64,000 nt of DNA, taken from positions 1-64,000 of the forward strand of contig NZ_JHZC01000012.1 of NCBI RefSeq assembly GCF_000621125.1, written 5' to 3'. This DNA is from Maribacter antarcticus DSM 21422 (lineage in GTDB: Bacteria; Bacteroidota; Bacteroidia; Flavobacteriales; Flavobacteriaceae). The notes beneath the pieces were generated by a model. The model did not search any database. It was not told the DNA's origin and was given only the letters and a program-made list of their open reading frames with translations. Both the position numbers and the translations under genes were made by a program. Shown here piece after piece: positions 1 to 9,671 of the stretch. Position 1 is the stretch's first letter. Each line of letters opens with the position of its first letter.

Positions 1-3000
1 GTAAACTGGACAGCGCCTGGATTAAAGCTTGAATTAAAAATAATACCCAATGGCATATTGCCAATAGTAGCTTTATTTATCTGTAAGCCATCGGTTAAAT
101 CAAATAAAGGTGTGTCTGTTGTGGCATCCAACACTATCAATGCGGTATTTCCTACTTCAGGCGCTACAATTAAAGTAACTGGAATACCTGCATTTGTATA
201 TCCACTAACCGGACCTGCAGTTAGTATTGCCGTGTATGTACCGGGTGTTAATCCCGTGGCATCCAAATTCACTTCATAAGAAGTTCCTTGATTAGCAGCA
301 CTTGTGGTTGATGCCCAGGTCGCCGGATTATTTGTTGCATTATCAATAATAGACATTGCGGCTGGTGTTGGTAAGGTACTTGCATCATCTGAAGCCACCA
401 CATAATCTCGCATAGCAGTTTCTCCCTGAATAAGATTCACTGTTATCGCGGAAGGTGCAATAGTCAAGGAAGCAAGTATCGCTGGTTTTATGATGGCATT
501 GAATGTACACGGCGCTGATGTAAGTCCGGCAGCTATTGCGGTAAATGTTACAAGAACCGTTCCGGATACCATAGTACCAGGTGCTGGTGATTGTGTAACC
601 ACAATACTTTGGTTACAATTATCACTTGCTACAGCCATTCCAGTAAAATCTGGCAGAATTGCATTTCCGGCAATGTCCCCCTGCACAGTTGTATCAATAA
701 GACAACTAAGTGTTGGTGCTTGCGTATCATTCACGGTAACATCAAAACTACATGATGCCGTTAAACCTATTGCATCTGTTGCTGTAACGGTCACCGTTGT
801 AGTTCCTACATCAAACACAGATTCACTAGCCACAGAATAGCTAAGCGTTACCCCGGGCAGATTGTCCGTGGCAATTGCATTGAAGGTGACTAACGCGCCA
901 CAAACTCCAGTATCATTGGCTACTATCATATCATCAGGACATGATGTAATTACTGGGTCTTCCATATCCGGAGCCACACTAATAGTAACCGTCCATTCTT
1001 TTGTAGTATCATTCTGTGCAGTTACTGTATACGTTTGAGGCGTTGTGAAATCCCTCGGTGTACCTGAACTAGGGCTTATTTCCGCAGCATTGGAAATTAC
1101 AATTGTTGGCGCCAGGGCGGCAAGAGAAGTTCCGGTGCTTACCGTTAGCGCTATAGTACCTGTACCTGAATCAATAATTTCGTTCCCAACCTGTTCTGTA
1201 ACATCAAACCCAGTAATCTGTTTCCCACTGGAAATAGGAGCTGTGATAGTTACTTGTGTCTGGCATGTTCCTACTGCACCATTGTTGTCCGTTGCAATCC
1301 AGGTAACCATTGTAACAGTCCCTACTAAGTAGGAATCAGTGAGTTCTAGACCGTCACTACGTGAACCTACAATTGTAATTGTATTTACGCCACAAGCATC
1401 ACTAGCCGTAGGAGGATTTAGCTCAAGTACCTGAGCAGTTGGGCTTGTAATAAATCTGTTTCCAGGACAATCCACTAGTACAGGAGGTGTCTCATCAATG
1501 ACGGTTACTGTTGCCATACAAGAAGCTGTGTTGCCATTGTTATCTTCAACAATCAACATCACCGTATTATCCCCCACATCAGCGCAATCGAAACTGCTTA
1601 GATTTACCGATAAACTGGCAATTCCTGCAGCATCATTTGAGCCGTTATCCATATCTGTCGCAGTAATGGTAGCCTGTCCGTTAGCATCCAAGGCAACGGT
1701 AAAGTTTTGACATATTGCCGTAGGCGCTTCATTGTCCTCTACCGTAACTGTGGCGGTACACGTTGAATGGTTACCACTGGTATCGGTGATTGTTAAGGTA
1801 ACCGTATTGGCACCAACATTCTTGGCATTAAAATCACTGGTGTCTATGGAAATAGTATCAATACCGCCATTGTCAGTAGACCCGCCATCTACATCTGCAG
1901 CGGTAATTGCTACATTTCCATTCGCATCAAGTTCTACGGTAATATCCTGACAAATAGCTGTAGGGGCCAAATTATCCTCTACAGTAACAATCGCCGTACA
2001 AGTTGTAGTGTTATTATTTGTATCCGTGACCATAAGCGTGACCGTATTGGGGCCTAGATTGGCTCCAAAAAAACTATCTACATCAATAGTCAGACTTGCA
2101 ATACCTTCGTCGTCGGAAGAACCACCATCGACGTCTGCAGCGGTAATTGCTACATTTCCAGTTTCATCAAGTTCTACGATAATATTCTGACAAACAGCTA
2201 TTGGATTTGTGGTGTCCCCTAAAACATTAAAGTTTACTTCATCCCTTGCTTCAGAATTTAAGAACTCTAAATGCCCACTGTCAGCCGCAATAATAACTAC
2301 TTTATTTGCTCCTTCAACGATACCATCTATAGCGGTAAGGTCCCAAAATAATTGTCCAGCGAAACTGGCTGTAGAAATTCGGTCTGAGGAAACCAGATTA
2401 TTTTCGTCTGCGGGATTAACCCAAAGGTGAAAATGTTCTGGTGTAGTACCACCAAAATTCATGTTGGTGGCCGACCATGTTACCTGTATATTTTTGGTGA
2501 CCAAATCTGCATTCTCTGCCGGGGATGTAAAGTTCACATCCGGCCCAAGCACTATTACTTCAATTTCATCGAAAGCTGCATTGGTATCGCTATCCGTGCT
2601 AGTTGCCCGAATCGTATATACACCAGGCACAAGTAAGGTATCGTCAAAAGTACCGCCAGTTCCCGCAAAATTTGCTTCGATAGGGTTGATGCTCCATACC
2701 AGGGCATTTGTTAGTGTGGTATTATCATCCTCAGCATCTTCTGCTGTGGCAGTAAAAGTGGTTGAAACCAGACGGTCAATGCTCACGGGAGTTATATTGT
2801 CCGTTGGTGAACTGATGGTAACCACAGGAGGTGTATCTGTTGGTAAGTCTGACACAAAACAAATATCAAATCCTTTTACAGAAGGATTTTCATTACCCTT
2901 TATAAAGTTGATATTTAATACACCATCGGTAACCGTAGCCCGAAATACCTCTACTTTTGCTACATTGATTTCGGTGCCATCTACCGAAGGTCGATAGTCG

Positions 3001-6000
3001 TCCAGTGCAATATCTCCTTCAATTTTAACATCAAAAATACGGTGGGTATTGGCATTGGCGTTTTCATTACTCCAATTTTCGTTAAACAGAATCTTTACAT
3101 CATAAATACCATCTCCTGTTGGGAAGCTCCAATTCATATTATTAGGATTAGCCGCATCACTAAAGCGTTCCGTTTGGAATAAATAATCTGGATAGCCTGT
3201 TGTATTTGTCAATGTTCCAATTGCAGCAAATGTCTTATCAACCGCAGGTAATACCGTATTCACATAAATGGAAGGTGTTCCAGTCTGAGCGATTCCTCCT
3301 GCCGCAGAAAGTGCCTGGTCTTCCTTAAAGTCGCCTGTAGCAGAGTTTACCATTGGGCCTCCGGCATTCACTCTAAATCTTGTATCACAAAACGGTGATT
3401 GCGAGACAATAATTAGGGATACGGTAGTGGAACCAATTAGAGGTGTGCCATCCAAATCGGTAGCCTCGGCGGTTATAACATGTGTCCCTTCAGTTAAGGT
3501 TGCGTTTATATTCGCACCGGCACCCAAAGCTCCGTCTAGATTTGAACTCCAAACAATACTGGTTGACAGATTGCCATCCTGCGTATCAGTAGCCGTTCCT
3601 GTAAAATTGATAGAGAAGTCACTTTCTGCAACCATGTTGTCTTCAGGAGATGTGATTGTTACATCTGGAGCCGTGTTACCGGTAGAAGATGTAAACTCAA
3701 ATTCATTGGTGTTTACACCACCATCAAAGGCCAAGCGAAGTGTTTGCAACCCAGTATCTGTAAATGTTACAGTGGTAGTAAAATCTAGAGGGTTGCCCCA
3801 ACCTGCGTTAGGCACATTAACTATTCCTATTGGTGTTGCATTTCCTTCTTCTAGAATGGTAATATTGGTAGCTGAATTACTTCCATTTGAAGAATTAAGT
3901 CGCATATTATAATCACCAACAGTGGGCACATTAATTAGATATTCTACAAATTCTCCAACACCAGTCCATCCAATATTTCCTGCATTTTCAATTGCAACTG
4001 TAAATCCTGCTTTTGGTTTAACTCCGTACCAAGGAACTGGATTATTAAAGGTCCGTGCCAGAATTAATCCTGGCAGCTGTTGGGCTACATCTATTCTAAA
4101 TTCTTCTATTACAATAGAATTCACCCCATCATCTGCGGTTACCTTGGCCAGGTAGGAACGGCCTGTTCCTGCTGCAGGGGTCCAGTTAAAAATATAACTA
4201 CCACCCGTATTGTCTACTAACGTACCTACCGCTACTGCCGTAGTAGGAGTAAAAGGATTATTTGTACCTCCTTCACTTACGTCAAATATTTCTATGGTTG
4301 CAGTTGGAAGATTGTCGTCTGTCACCAAAATGGCTTGAGTTATCAATTCCCCTTCATTTACTTGTAAGTCTGCAATTGCATCTATAGTTGGACTAGTATC
4401 GTTTGGAGAAGTAAAATTAAAATCCCGAATATTGGCACCTCCATTAAAATCAAAACGTAAAGTTTGCACGCCTGCATTGGTGAAAGTTACTTGGGTCTCA
4501 TAGGAAACAAACGTCTGCCAGCCAGATTTGAGCACATTTACAGATCCGATGGCAGAAAACCCTCCTCCCCCATCTTCTTCGGATAATGTAACTATAGTAG
4601 CACCTTCATTACCCTTACCTGCAAATATCTCAACATCGAAAGTACCCGCAGCAGGTACATTTATTAAGTACTCTACAAAATCTTCATTGTTTATATAGCC
4701 AATATTCTTGGCCGCTGACGTTTCAATGGCTACAGAGAATCCATTACCGGGGGCAGAAGAACCGTACCAAGGAACTGGATTATTAAAGGTCCGTGCCAGA
4801 ATTAATCCTGGCAGCTGTTGGGCTACATCTATTCTAAATTCTTCAATTACGACAGGGTTCACCCCGTCATCTGCGGTTACTCGGGCCAAGTAGGAACGAC
4901 CTGTTCCTGCTACAGGGCTCCAGTTAAAGGTATAGCTACCACCCGTATTATCTACTAACGTACCTACCACTACTGCCGAAGTAGGAGTAAAAGGATTATT
5001 TGTACCCCCTTCACTTACGTCAAATATTTCTATGGTTGCGGCTGGAAGATTATCGTCTGTCACCATAATGGCTTGAGATATCAGTTCTCCTTCATTTACT
5101 TGCAAGTCTACAATGGCATCTATAGTTGGAGAATCATTTCCTAACACCGGATTTATAACTAATATAAATTCTTCCGTAACCGGATCACTGTTACCATCAG
5201 AAATGATGGCATTGATGGTATAGGTATTGACATCTGTAGCCAATGGTGTCCCCTGGATTTGATTTGTACTTGGGTCATAAGACAAAGAAGCAGGCAAGCC
5301 ATTGAATACGACACTTAGCACATCATTTTCAGGATCCACAATATTTAAAGGGTCTGCAACGGCTACCGACGCATCATAAGTAAGATTACCAATAGTGCTT
5401 ACTGGATGCAGGTTAGCACTCGTTACCGCAGTAATACACAAGCCAGATAATTTACCATTATCAATTGCAGCAGGACCTATACCTACTTGGAGAGAACCAT
5501 CGGTAACACTTACATAATAGGTGCGGGTAATAGCAGTTTTAAAGGTAGAAATCCCATCTTTTATAGGATCAACCATCTCATACTCATCTAAAATAACATT
5601 GCCTTCCAATAAAACATCAAAAATACGTTTGTTGGTTATCGAATGAAATACTTCTGCAAAATATAAATCCACCTGGTATAACCCATTGGCAACCGGTATG
5701 TTATAGTTATAGGCAGGATTTGTCCCGGTTTTTCCACCATAGATTTCTTTTTGAAAGAGGGTTAGTTCATCGTCTGTACTTACCCCGGCAACTGCCCCAG
5801 TATAGCCTGCGTAAACATTTCCATTAGTCCTAGTGAATCCTAAACCTGTAGGGGGAACTGTTGCGGGATCGCCCACAAAATTTCTACCAAAAGCTATAAG
5901 GTCCCCCGATCCGGATGAGATACATAATTGGAAAGGTCCTGTTGGGGTTGCACTAAAACTCACGCTAATGTTTGCAGGAGCAGATACATTTTGGATTGTA

Positions 6001-6959
6001 AAAGAAGTTGTTGGCAGAGGGTATTGAGGAACGCCATCAACCAAAACTTCGGAGACCTCAAAACCAGCATTTGGACTAAAACTAAATGTCTGACCACTAC
6101 CCGCATTAACCGAAACAGCTCCTGAAGGGGCTATGGTTCCGTTACCGTTTGAACTGGCATTAATGTTATATTGGGTAACCGATGGTGCACTTACCATAAT
6201 GGTTTTCGTAGTAGTATTGATAGCTCCCAAATTGTCGGTCACTGATAATGCAACTATATATGTATCAATTGCCGTATAACTATGTGTTGTAATGGAATTT
6301 GCACTAGCAACTTGTGTATTGCCATCTCCAAAATCCCATGCGTATGAATCTACTGTCCCATCATCCGTGGAAAATGAACCATCAAAAGTCACTACTTCAT
6401 TGGTAGATGCTGGACTGGGATTAATCGTGAAGTCCGCTATTGGGTCATCGTTGGCGCTAGCAATAGTTACAGGAATACTCACCGCTGTTCCAAATACAGG
6501 CGTACCATTTAAAGCGATGTTTGTATTTCTAGAGCCACCTACGTTGACATTAAAATCAATATTAGTTGAAATGGCACCAATAACCTCAAACGTAACATCC
6601 AATATTGGGAAACCAACCGTAAAAGAAGTTCCGATAACGGTACCACCATAATTTACAGTTCCAGTAGTATTATCAGATGAAGGTCCAATTGGTAAATTAA
6701 ATTGGTTCCCAGATGCAGCCACCACACTTACTACCTGTAAAACGGAGGAATCAAAATTTAAATTTAAGGCCGCAGCATTAAATGCCTGGGAATTAGATTG
6801 CGGTATCTCGATAGTTACTTTAAAAGTATCACCCTGCGTTACTGCTACTGATGTTGGGCTGGAGACTAAATCGACCCCTTGTGCCAAAACAGAACCTGTA
6901 AAGCCCATGAATACACTAATTATCATCAAGAAAAGAGTTCTCTTTCCTGATACAAACAT
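1..6959 (-). CDS. Giant secreted modular surface protein (cohesin-like, PKD, malectin, CBM6, HYR modules); C-terminus outside window
   Basis: This frame is open without a stop from the ATG at 6959 to the window edge, giving 2319 codons. It starts with a signal peptide ending near residue 26 (SVLA/QG). Modules, roughly: cohesin-like 29-165; PKD with W-D-F-G-D-G 170-255; InlB B-repeat-like 256-335; malectin 340-505; putative Ig (He_PIG) 510-600; two cadherin-like plus CBM6 units 603-856 and 850-1090; Ig-like 1090-1180; malectin 1188-1370; Ig-like 1373-1580; three 80-residue HYR-like repeats 1580-1820; further HYR and Ig-like modules to the edge. The modules point to carbohydrate binding at the cell surface; no catalytic domain is visible. 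The frame also stays open upstream to an ATG at 7088 (stop at 7103-7101), which would add 43 residues. I prefer 6959 because the signal peptide then sits at the N-terminus. A T9SS C-terminal domain is expected but lies outside the window. Confidence 0.9.
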   Translation of the reverse strand, partial: MFVSGKRTLFLMIISVFMGFTGSVLAQGVDLVSSPTSVAVTQGDTFKVTIEIPQSNSQAFNAAALNLNFDSSVLQVVSVVAASGNQFNLPIGPSSDNTTGTVNYGGTVIGTSFTVGFPILDVTFEVIGAISTNIDFNVNVGGSRNTNIALNGTPVFGTAVSIPVTIASANDDPIADFTINPSPASTNEVVTFDGSFSTDDGTVDSYAWDFGDGNTQVASANSITTHSYTAIDTYIVALSVTDNLGAINTTTKTIMVSAPSVTQYNINASSNGNGTIAPSGAVSVNAGSGQTFSFSPNAGFEVSEVLVDGVPQYPLPTTSFTIQNVSAPANISVSFSATPTGPFQLCISSGSGDLIAFGRNFVGDPATVPPTGLGFTRTNGNVYAGYTGAVAGVSTDDELTLFQKEIYGGKTGTNPAYNYNIPVANGLYQVDLYFAEVFHSITNKRIFDVLLEGNVILDEYEMVDPIKDGISTFKTAITRTYYVSVTDGSLQVGIGPAAIDNGKLSGLCITAVTSANLHPVSTIGNLTYDASVAVADPLNIVDPENDVLSVVFNGLPASLSYDPSTNQIQGTPLATDVNTYTINAIISDGNSDPVTEEFILVINPVLGNDSPTIDAIVDLQVNEGELISQAIMVTDDNLPAATIEIFDVSEGGTNNPFTPTSAVVVGTLVDNTGGSYTFNWSPVAGTGRSYLARVTADDGVNPVVIEEFRIDVAQQLPGLILARTFNNPVPWYGSSAPGNGFSVAIETSAAKNIGYINNEDFVEYLINVPAAGTFDVEIFAGKGNEGATIVTLSEEDGGGGFSAIGSVNVLKSGWQTFVSYETQVTFTNAGVQTLRFDFNGGANIRDFNFTSPNDTSPTIDAIADLQVNEGELITQAILVTDDNLPTATIEIFDVSEGGTNNPFTPTTAVAVGTLVDNTGGSYIFNWTPAAGTGRSYLAKVTADDGVNSIVIEEFRIDVAQQLPGLILARTFNNPVPWYGVKPKAGFTVAIENAGNIGWTGVGEFVEYLINVPTVGDYNMRLNSSNGSNSATNITILEEGNATPIGIVNVPNAGWGNPLDFTTTVTFTDTGLQTLRLAFDGGVNTNEFEFTSSTGNTAPDVTITSPEDNMVAESDFSINFTGTATDTQDGNLSTSIVWSSNLDGALGAGANINATLTEGTHVITAEATDLDGTPLIGSTTVSLIIVSQSPFCDTRFRVNAGGPMVNSATGDFKEDQALSAAGGIAQTGTPSIYVNTVLPAVDKTFAAIGTLTNTTGYPDYLFQTERFSDAANPNNMNWSFPTGDGIYDVKILFNENWSNENANANTHRIFDVKIEGDIALDDYRPSVDGTEINVAKVEVFRATVTDGVLNINFIKGNENPSVKGFDICFVSDLPTDTPPVVTISSPTDNITPVSIDRLVSTTFTATAEDAEDDNTTLTNALVWSINPIEANFAGTGGTFDDTLLVPGVYTIRATSTDSDTNAAFDEIEVIVLGPDVNFTSPAENADLVTKNIQVTWSATNMNFGGTTPEHFHLWVNPADENNLVSSDRISTASFAGQLFWDLTAIDGIVEGANKVVIIAADSGHLEFLNSEARDEVNFNVLGDTTNPIAVCQNIIVELDETGNVAITAADVDGGSSDDEGIASLTIDVDSFFGANLGPNTVTLMVTDTNNNTTTCTAIVTVEDNLAPTAICQDITVELDANGNVAITAADVDGGSTDNGGIDTISIDTSDFNAKNVGANTVTLTITDTSGNHSTCTATVTVEDNEAPTAICQNFTVALDANGQATITATDMDNGSNDAAGIASLSVNLSSFDCADVGDNTVMLIVEDNNGNTASCMATVTVIDETPPVLVDCPGNRFITSPTAQVLELNPPTASDACGVNTITIVGSRSDGLELTDSYLVGTVTMVTWIATDNNGAVGTCQTQVTITAPISSGKQITGFDVTEQVGNEIIDSGTGTIALTVSTGTSLAALAPTIVISNAAEISPSSGTPRDFTTPQTYTVTAQNDTTKEWTVTISVAPDMEDPVITSCPDDMIVANDTGVCGALVTFNAIATDNLPGVTLSYSVASESVFDVGTTTVTVTATDAIGLTASCSFDVTVNDTQAPTLSCLIDTTVQGDIAGNAILPDFTGMAVASDNCNQSIVVTQSPAPGTMVSGTVLVTFTAIAAGLTSAPCTFNAIIKPAILASLTIAPSAITVNLIQGETAMRDYVVASDDASTLPTPAAMSIIDNATNNPATWASTTSAANQGTSYEVNLDATGLTPGTYTAILTAGPVSGYTNAGIPVTLIVAPEVGNTALIVLDATTDTPLFDLTDGLQINKATIGNMPLGIIFNSSFNPGAVQF
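1500..2219 (-). repeat. Three tandem 240-bp repeats inside the giant gene
   Basis: Three consecutive units of exactly 240 bp (about 1500-1739, 1740-1979, 1980-2219) encode 80-residue HYR-like modules, each with an A-x-C-Q motif and a TVTVED-type ending. The two units nearest 2219 share long identical DNA stretches (for example around 1896-1920 and 2136-2160). The in-frame period means that unequal crossing-over would change module number without breaking the gene. Confidence 0.85.
4021..5133 (-). repeat. Duplicated cadherin-like plus CBM6 block in the giant gene (copies about 738 bp apart)
   Basis: Two stretches, about 4021-4400 and 4759-5133, are nearly identical at the DNA level, including an unbroken match of more than 70 bp starting at 4025 and at 4763. 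Each encodes the end of a cadherin-like module and the start of a CBM6 module with the motif N-N-P-V-P-W-Y-G. The CBM6 parts further downstream in the gene differ more. This reads as a recent internal duplication or gene conversion. Confidence 0.85.
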
Positions 6960-7103
6960 AAGTGATTCGCGTAGGACACCTGGATGATTGCCAAAGTTAA
7001 TAAATGAAATTAAGTCCTTTAGATTTCGAATAAGGCCTATCAATAATGGTATTGACCTGGTACTATACTTGGTAGTAAAAATCTGCATAATTGTGGGATA
7101 TTA

Positions 7104-8039
7104 GTGTAGCTATTATTTTTTTTTGGTAGTTAAAATACTCATGACACCTAGAGGGGAAGATTCTTTTTTCCTAAGTGTACCTAAACTGACCTGTAGAAGT
7201 AAAAATGCAAGATATGCCCACGGTTTATAAAACATGTGAGACAAATTAGAAAACAATTCTAAATGATGCTTAAAGTAATTTTCAATCATATAAACTCAGT
7301 TTGGTTACAACCATAACTAAGCAATTGCTCATAGAAATTTGGGTAAAATCACTATTGAAAAAAATAAAACAATGGGGGCAAAAAACATACAATATTTATA
7401 CTTTGAAACTAATCTGTAGGAAATTTAGAACAAAAATATTATATCATTTTTTCTTGTGTGTATTTCATTTCACTTAACATTTTAAATATTGCTTTTAAAT
7501 CCGACAAACTGCATATAACTGGTAATACTTTCGATAAAGCGCTCATTTTTTAGGTTAATATACCAAATCATACTATCCCATCACAGAGCAAGCTTTTAAT
7601 ACATTCCTATTTTTGAGATAATTTCATACCATCTATATGTGGAACTTTATACTCCTTGTTTCATTTATTCTGTATAGTATTTAAACAAACCTTTTTAGTT
7701 GCCAAATTGAATTATCGAATGGTCAGTATTCTGGAAAATTCCGAATCAAAAAATATAAATGATTTTCGTGTAATATTATTTCTAAAAGACAGGTTTTATA
7801 TCTGTATTAGATATCCAGAATTGAACGGCCAAATACCATCTTAATCATTGAAAAGGTAACAATTAAAGATACTTTTTTGAACAAACTAAATAGACGATAC
7901 AACCTCGCAACACTTTATCTTTCTAAACATGTCAAATCTAACTCACGTCCATGATTACTAGTTTAGTTCCAGAACCAAGCATCATGCAAAAGTATTTTAA
8001 TATAACAAGCGGACCAATTATGGGTTTTAACAGTAATTC
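7104..8039. other. Gene-poor AT-rich region upstream of the giant gene
   Basis: About 0.9 kb without a convincing gene. A 62-codon plus-strand frame at 7656-7844 has no recognisable motif and a composition like random AT-rich DNA. The stretch near 7104-7160 should contain the promoter of the giant gene on the minus strand, but I could not pick out a clear flavobacterial TAnnTTTG element. Confidence 0.5.
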
Positions 8040-8054
8040 CAGCAGTGGGCAAGA

Positions 8055-8407
8055 ATTCTTCAATCTTCCAAAAAGACATCCCGATTATGGGAAATCAGTA
8101 GCTGCATATTACTATTGGATTTTCCCTAATATGATGTTTGATTTTTATGCGTGAGTACTTTCTATAAATGTTTTTAATCCAATTTCGATAAGCAAGACAA
8201 AGGTTCAGTTTCTGACCTATGTCTTGCTTATCGAAATTGAATACTTGAGCTAGAGCACTTTTGGGTAAAGTGGAACGGGAGGATGAATTTGTAGTAGAAG
8301 GCGTTCATAACAGATTAAAGGCGCAATTTTACTCTAACGGTAGATTTTCGCCTACACGAGAAAAAGGGGTGCACCATTTCCACTCGTTTTTAGCAAAACA
8401 GCTTTAA
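8055..8407 (+). pseudogene. Remnant of a Rieske-type aromatic ring-hydroxylating oxygenase alpha subunit (C-terminal half)
   Basis: Two pieces of the same family are readable. In 8055-8151 the frame encodes H-P-D-Y-G-K, then A-A-Y-Y-Y-W-I-F-P-N-M-M, the conserved block of the catalytic domain of RHO alpha subunits. In a different frame 8249-8407 encodes V-E-R-E-D-E, then G-R-F-S-P-T-R-E and G-V-H-H-F-H close to a natural stop, which is the typical C-terminus of the same family. The stretch normally linking them (I estimate about 60 residues) is missing and replaced by DNA holding a perfect inverted repeat. The Rieske domain is absent. The gene is dead. It is not a copy of the Rieske gene at 48317, which belongs to another subfamily. 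Confidence 0.72.
8181..8238. repeat. Perfect 19-bp inverted repeat at the pseudogene deletion junction
   Basis: Arms AATTTCGATAAGCAAGACA (8181-8199) and its exact reverse complement (8220-8238) flank a 20-base loop in which further short complementarity (TTCAG / CTGA) is present. There is no U-run typical of a terminator. It sits between the two Rieske remnants. It may be a small mobile palindromic element or the scar of one; no transposase is nearby. Confidence 0.85.
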
Positions 8408-8435
8408 TAAAACTAGCAGTAGGAAGCAATAAAAA

Positions 8436-8471
8436 CTAAAAAGGATATACAATCAGCGTTGCATACCCTTT
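8436..8471 (-). terminator. Intrinsic terminator of the sigma/OMP operon
   Basis: On the minus strand the RNA forms a 13-bp stem (8471-8459 with 8452-8440, including G-U pairs) with a six-base loop, followed by a U-rich run read from about 8439 down to 8431. It lies 30 bases beyond the stop codon of the outer-membrane protein gene. Confidence 0.75.
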
Positions 8472-8500
8472 CTTAATCATATAATAAGCTAACTTAATTT

Positions 8501-9580
8501 TTATAGGTCAAAGCGAAGGCCAAAGGAAATATTTCGCTGCTCTACCAAAGCATCTTGAAAAATAGGGTTTAGGTCATACTTTACATAAAAAAGCACCCCA
8601 TCAAATCCCGCATAAGCACTTAATCCATAAATAAAATCACTTGTATTGTATCCCCTTTTTAGCTTGTCTTTGACCTTCTCACCATTACGTTCATATTTTA
8701 ACTTTTGACGAGTTCCAAGATTGAAACCACCATAGCCACCAATTCCTATCCTAAATTGATTTCGCAAAGAGTACCTAATGGTATTTTCGGTTTTCTTGAA
8801 TTTTGAAGGTCCAAATTCTAAATGCAGTGGAAATACAAGATTATCCATTCTAAGTTTTGACTTATCAAGGTCAAATTCGAATTCCTCTAATTGCACCTGC
8901 CCAGTACCATCAGACACAAAGTACTGGTTATCCTTAGGCTTTAAACCATTGAACTGGAAAGAAACCCCATAATTAAACCTAAGAAAATTGGAATTTTGAA
9001 AAACTCTAGTACGCCATTGCCACCCCATTTCAAAAAATCGGCTACCGCCTACTTTATATGGAGAATCTTCTAGAGATTGTCCATCTATGATAGCGTTATT
9101 CAATCCTACCGCCAAAACAAAATCCGAATGTGTACGACGATCATACTTGAGCTCTTTACTCCTAATCTTCCTATTAAAAATAAACTGCTTGGCCGGTTTG
9201 CCGTCAATATCAATACCAATACGGATTTGTGTTGCTCTTGCAGAGTCTGTTTTAATATCCGGCATAAGAACACCTTCGTTTCGCTCCAAGAGTCCGATTT
9301 TATTATCAAGAATAGCCGCTCTATCAGCAATGTTCAAGGCTCGCTTTTCTGCTGCTCGCTTTTTTAAATTATCGGCCTCTTCAGCAGTTATTTGGCTTTT
9401 GGTCAATCTTTTGTTGATTGCTTCCACTTCAAACTTCAAAGCTTCTTTTTCTTGTTTAATAATTTTATCCTTCTGCTGCTGCAACTCTGTTACTATCTGC
9501 TTATAATCTTCCTGTGCTGCCGTTTGCTGTAGAATAAATATGGTAGCCAATACCAATAGATAAATACTAATTGTTCTCAT
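8501..9580 (-). CDS. Outer-membrane beta-barrel protein with N-terminal coiled coil
   Basis: 359 residues. A signal peptide (about 1-22) is followed by a charged, heptad-like helical region (about 25-105, rich in K, E and Q) and then alternating amphipathic strands with aromatic girdles to the C-terminus, which ends F-D-L. This fits an outer-membrane barrel with a periplasmic coiled coil; I cannot name the family. It is the last gene of a three-gene unit with an ECF sigma factor and a single-pass membrane protein, 91 bases after the latter, and is followed by a terminator. The context suggests it is a target or sensor partner of the sigma factor, which is inference. Confidence 0.8.
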   Translation of the reverse strand: MRTISIYLLVLATIFILQQTAAQEDYKQIVTELQQQKDKIIKQEKEALKFEVEAINKRLTKSQITAEEADNLKKRAAEKRALNIADRAAILDNKIGLLERNEGVLMPDIKTDSARATQIRIGIDIDGKPAKQFIFNRKIRSKELKYDRRTHSDFVLAVGLNNAIIDGQSLEDSPYKVGGSRFFEMGWQWRTRVFQNSNFLRFNYGVSFQFNGLKPKDNQYFVSDGTGQVQLEEFEFDLDKSKLRMDNLVFPLHLEFGPSKFKKTENTIRYSLRNQFRIGIGGYGGFNLGTRQKLKYERNGEKVKDKLKRGYNTSDFIYGLSAYAGFDGVLFYVKYDLNPIFQDALVEQRNISFGLRFDL

Positions 9581-9671
9581 GTTGTTTGATTTTTGATTGA
9601 TTGATGAATAAACTCCTCACTGCTCCATCTGTCTGAGATGGTATTTAGAGATGCGTGAAATTGCTGGTAAA

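Noticed and set aside
1500-2219. Regularly spaced repeats that might suggest a CRISPR array
   Set aside because: Units are 240 bp, in frame, and encode protein modules; no short repeats with unique spacers.
58-6651. Many plus-strand open frames of 60-180 codons
   Set aside because: They lie antisense to one continuous minus-strand frame of clear modular structure and show no domain of their own.
7656-7844. 62-codon plus-strand frame as a gene
   Set aside because: No motif, no recognisable start context, composition like the surrounding AT-rich DNA.
7951-8154. 67-codon frame as an intact small gene
   Set aside because: Its C-terminal part is a fragment of a Rieske oxygenase continued in another frame at 8249-8407; it belongs to a pseudogene.
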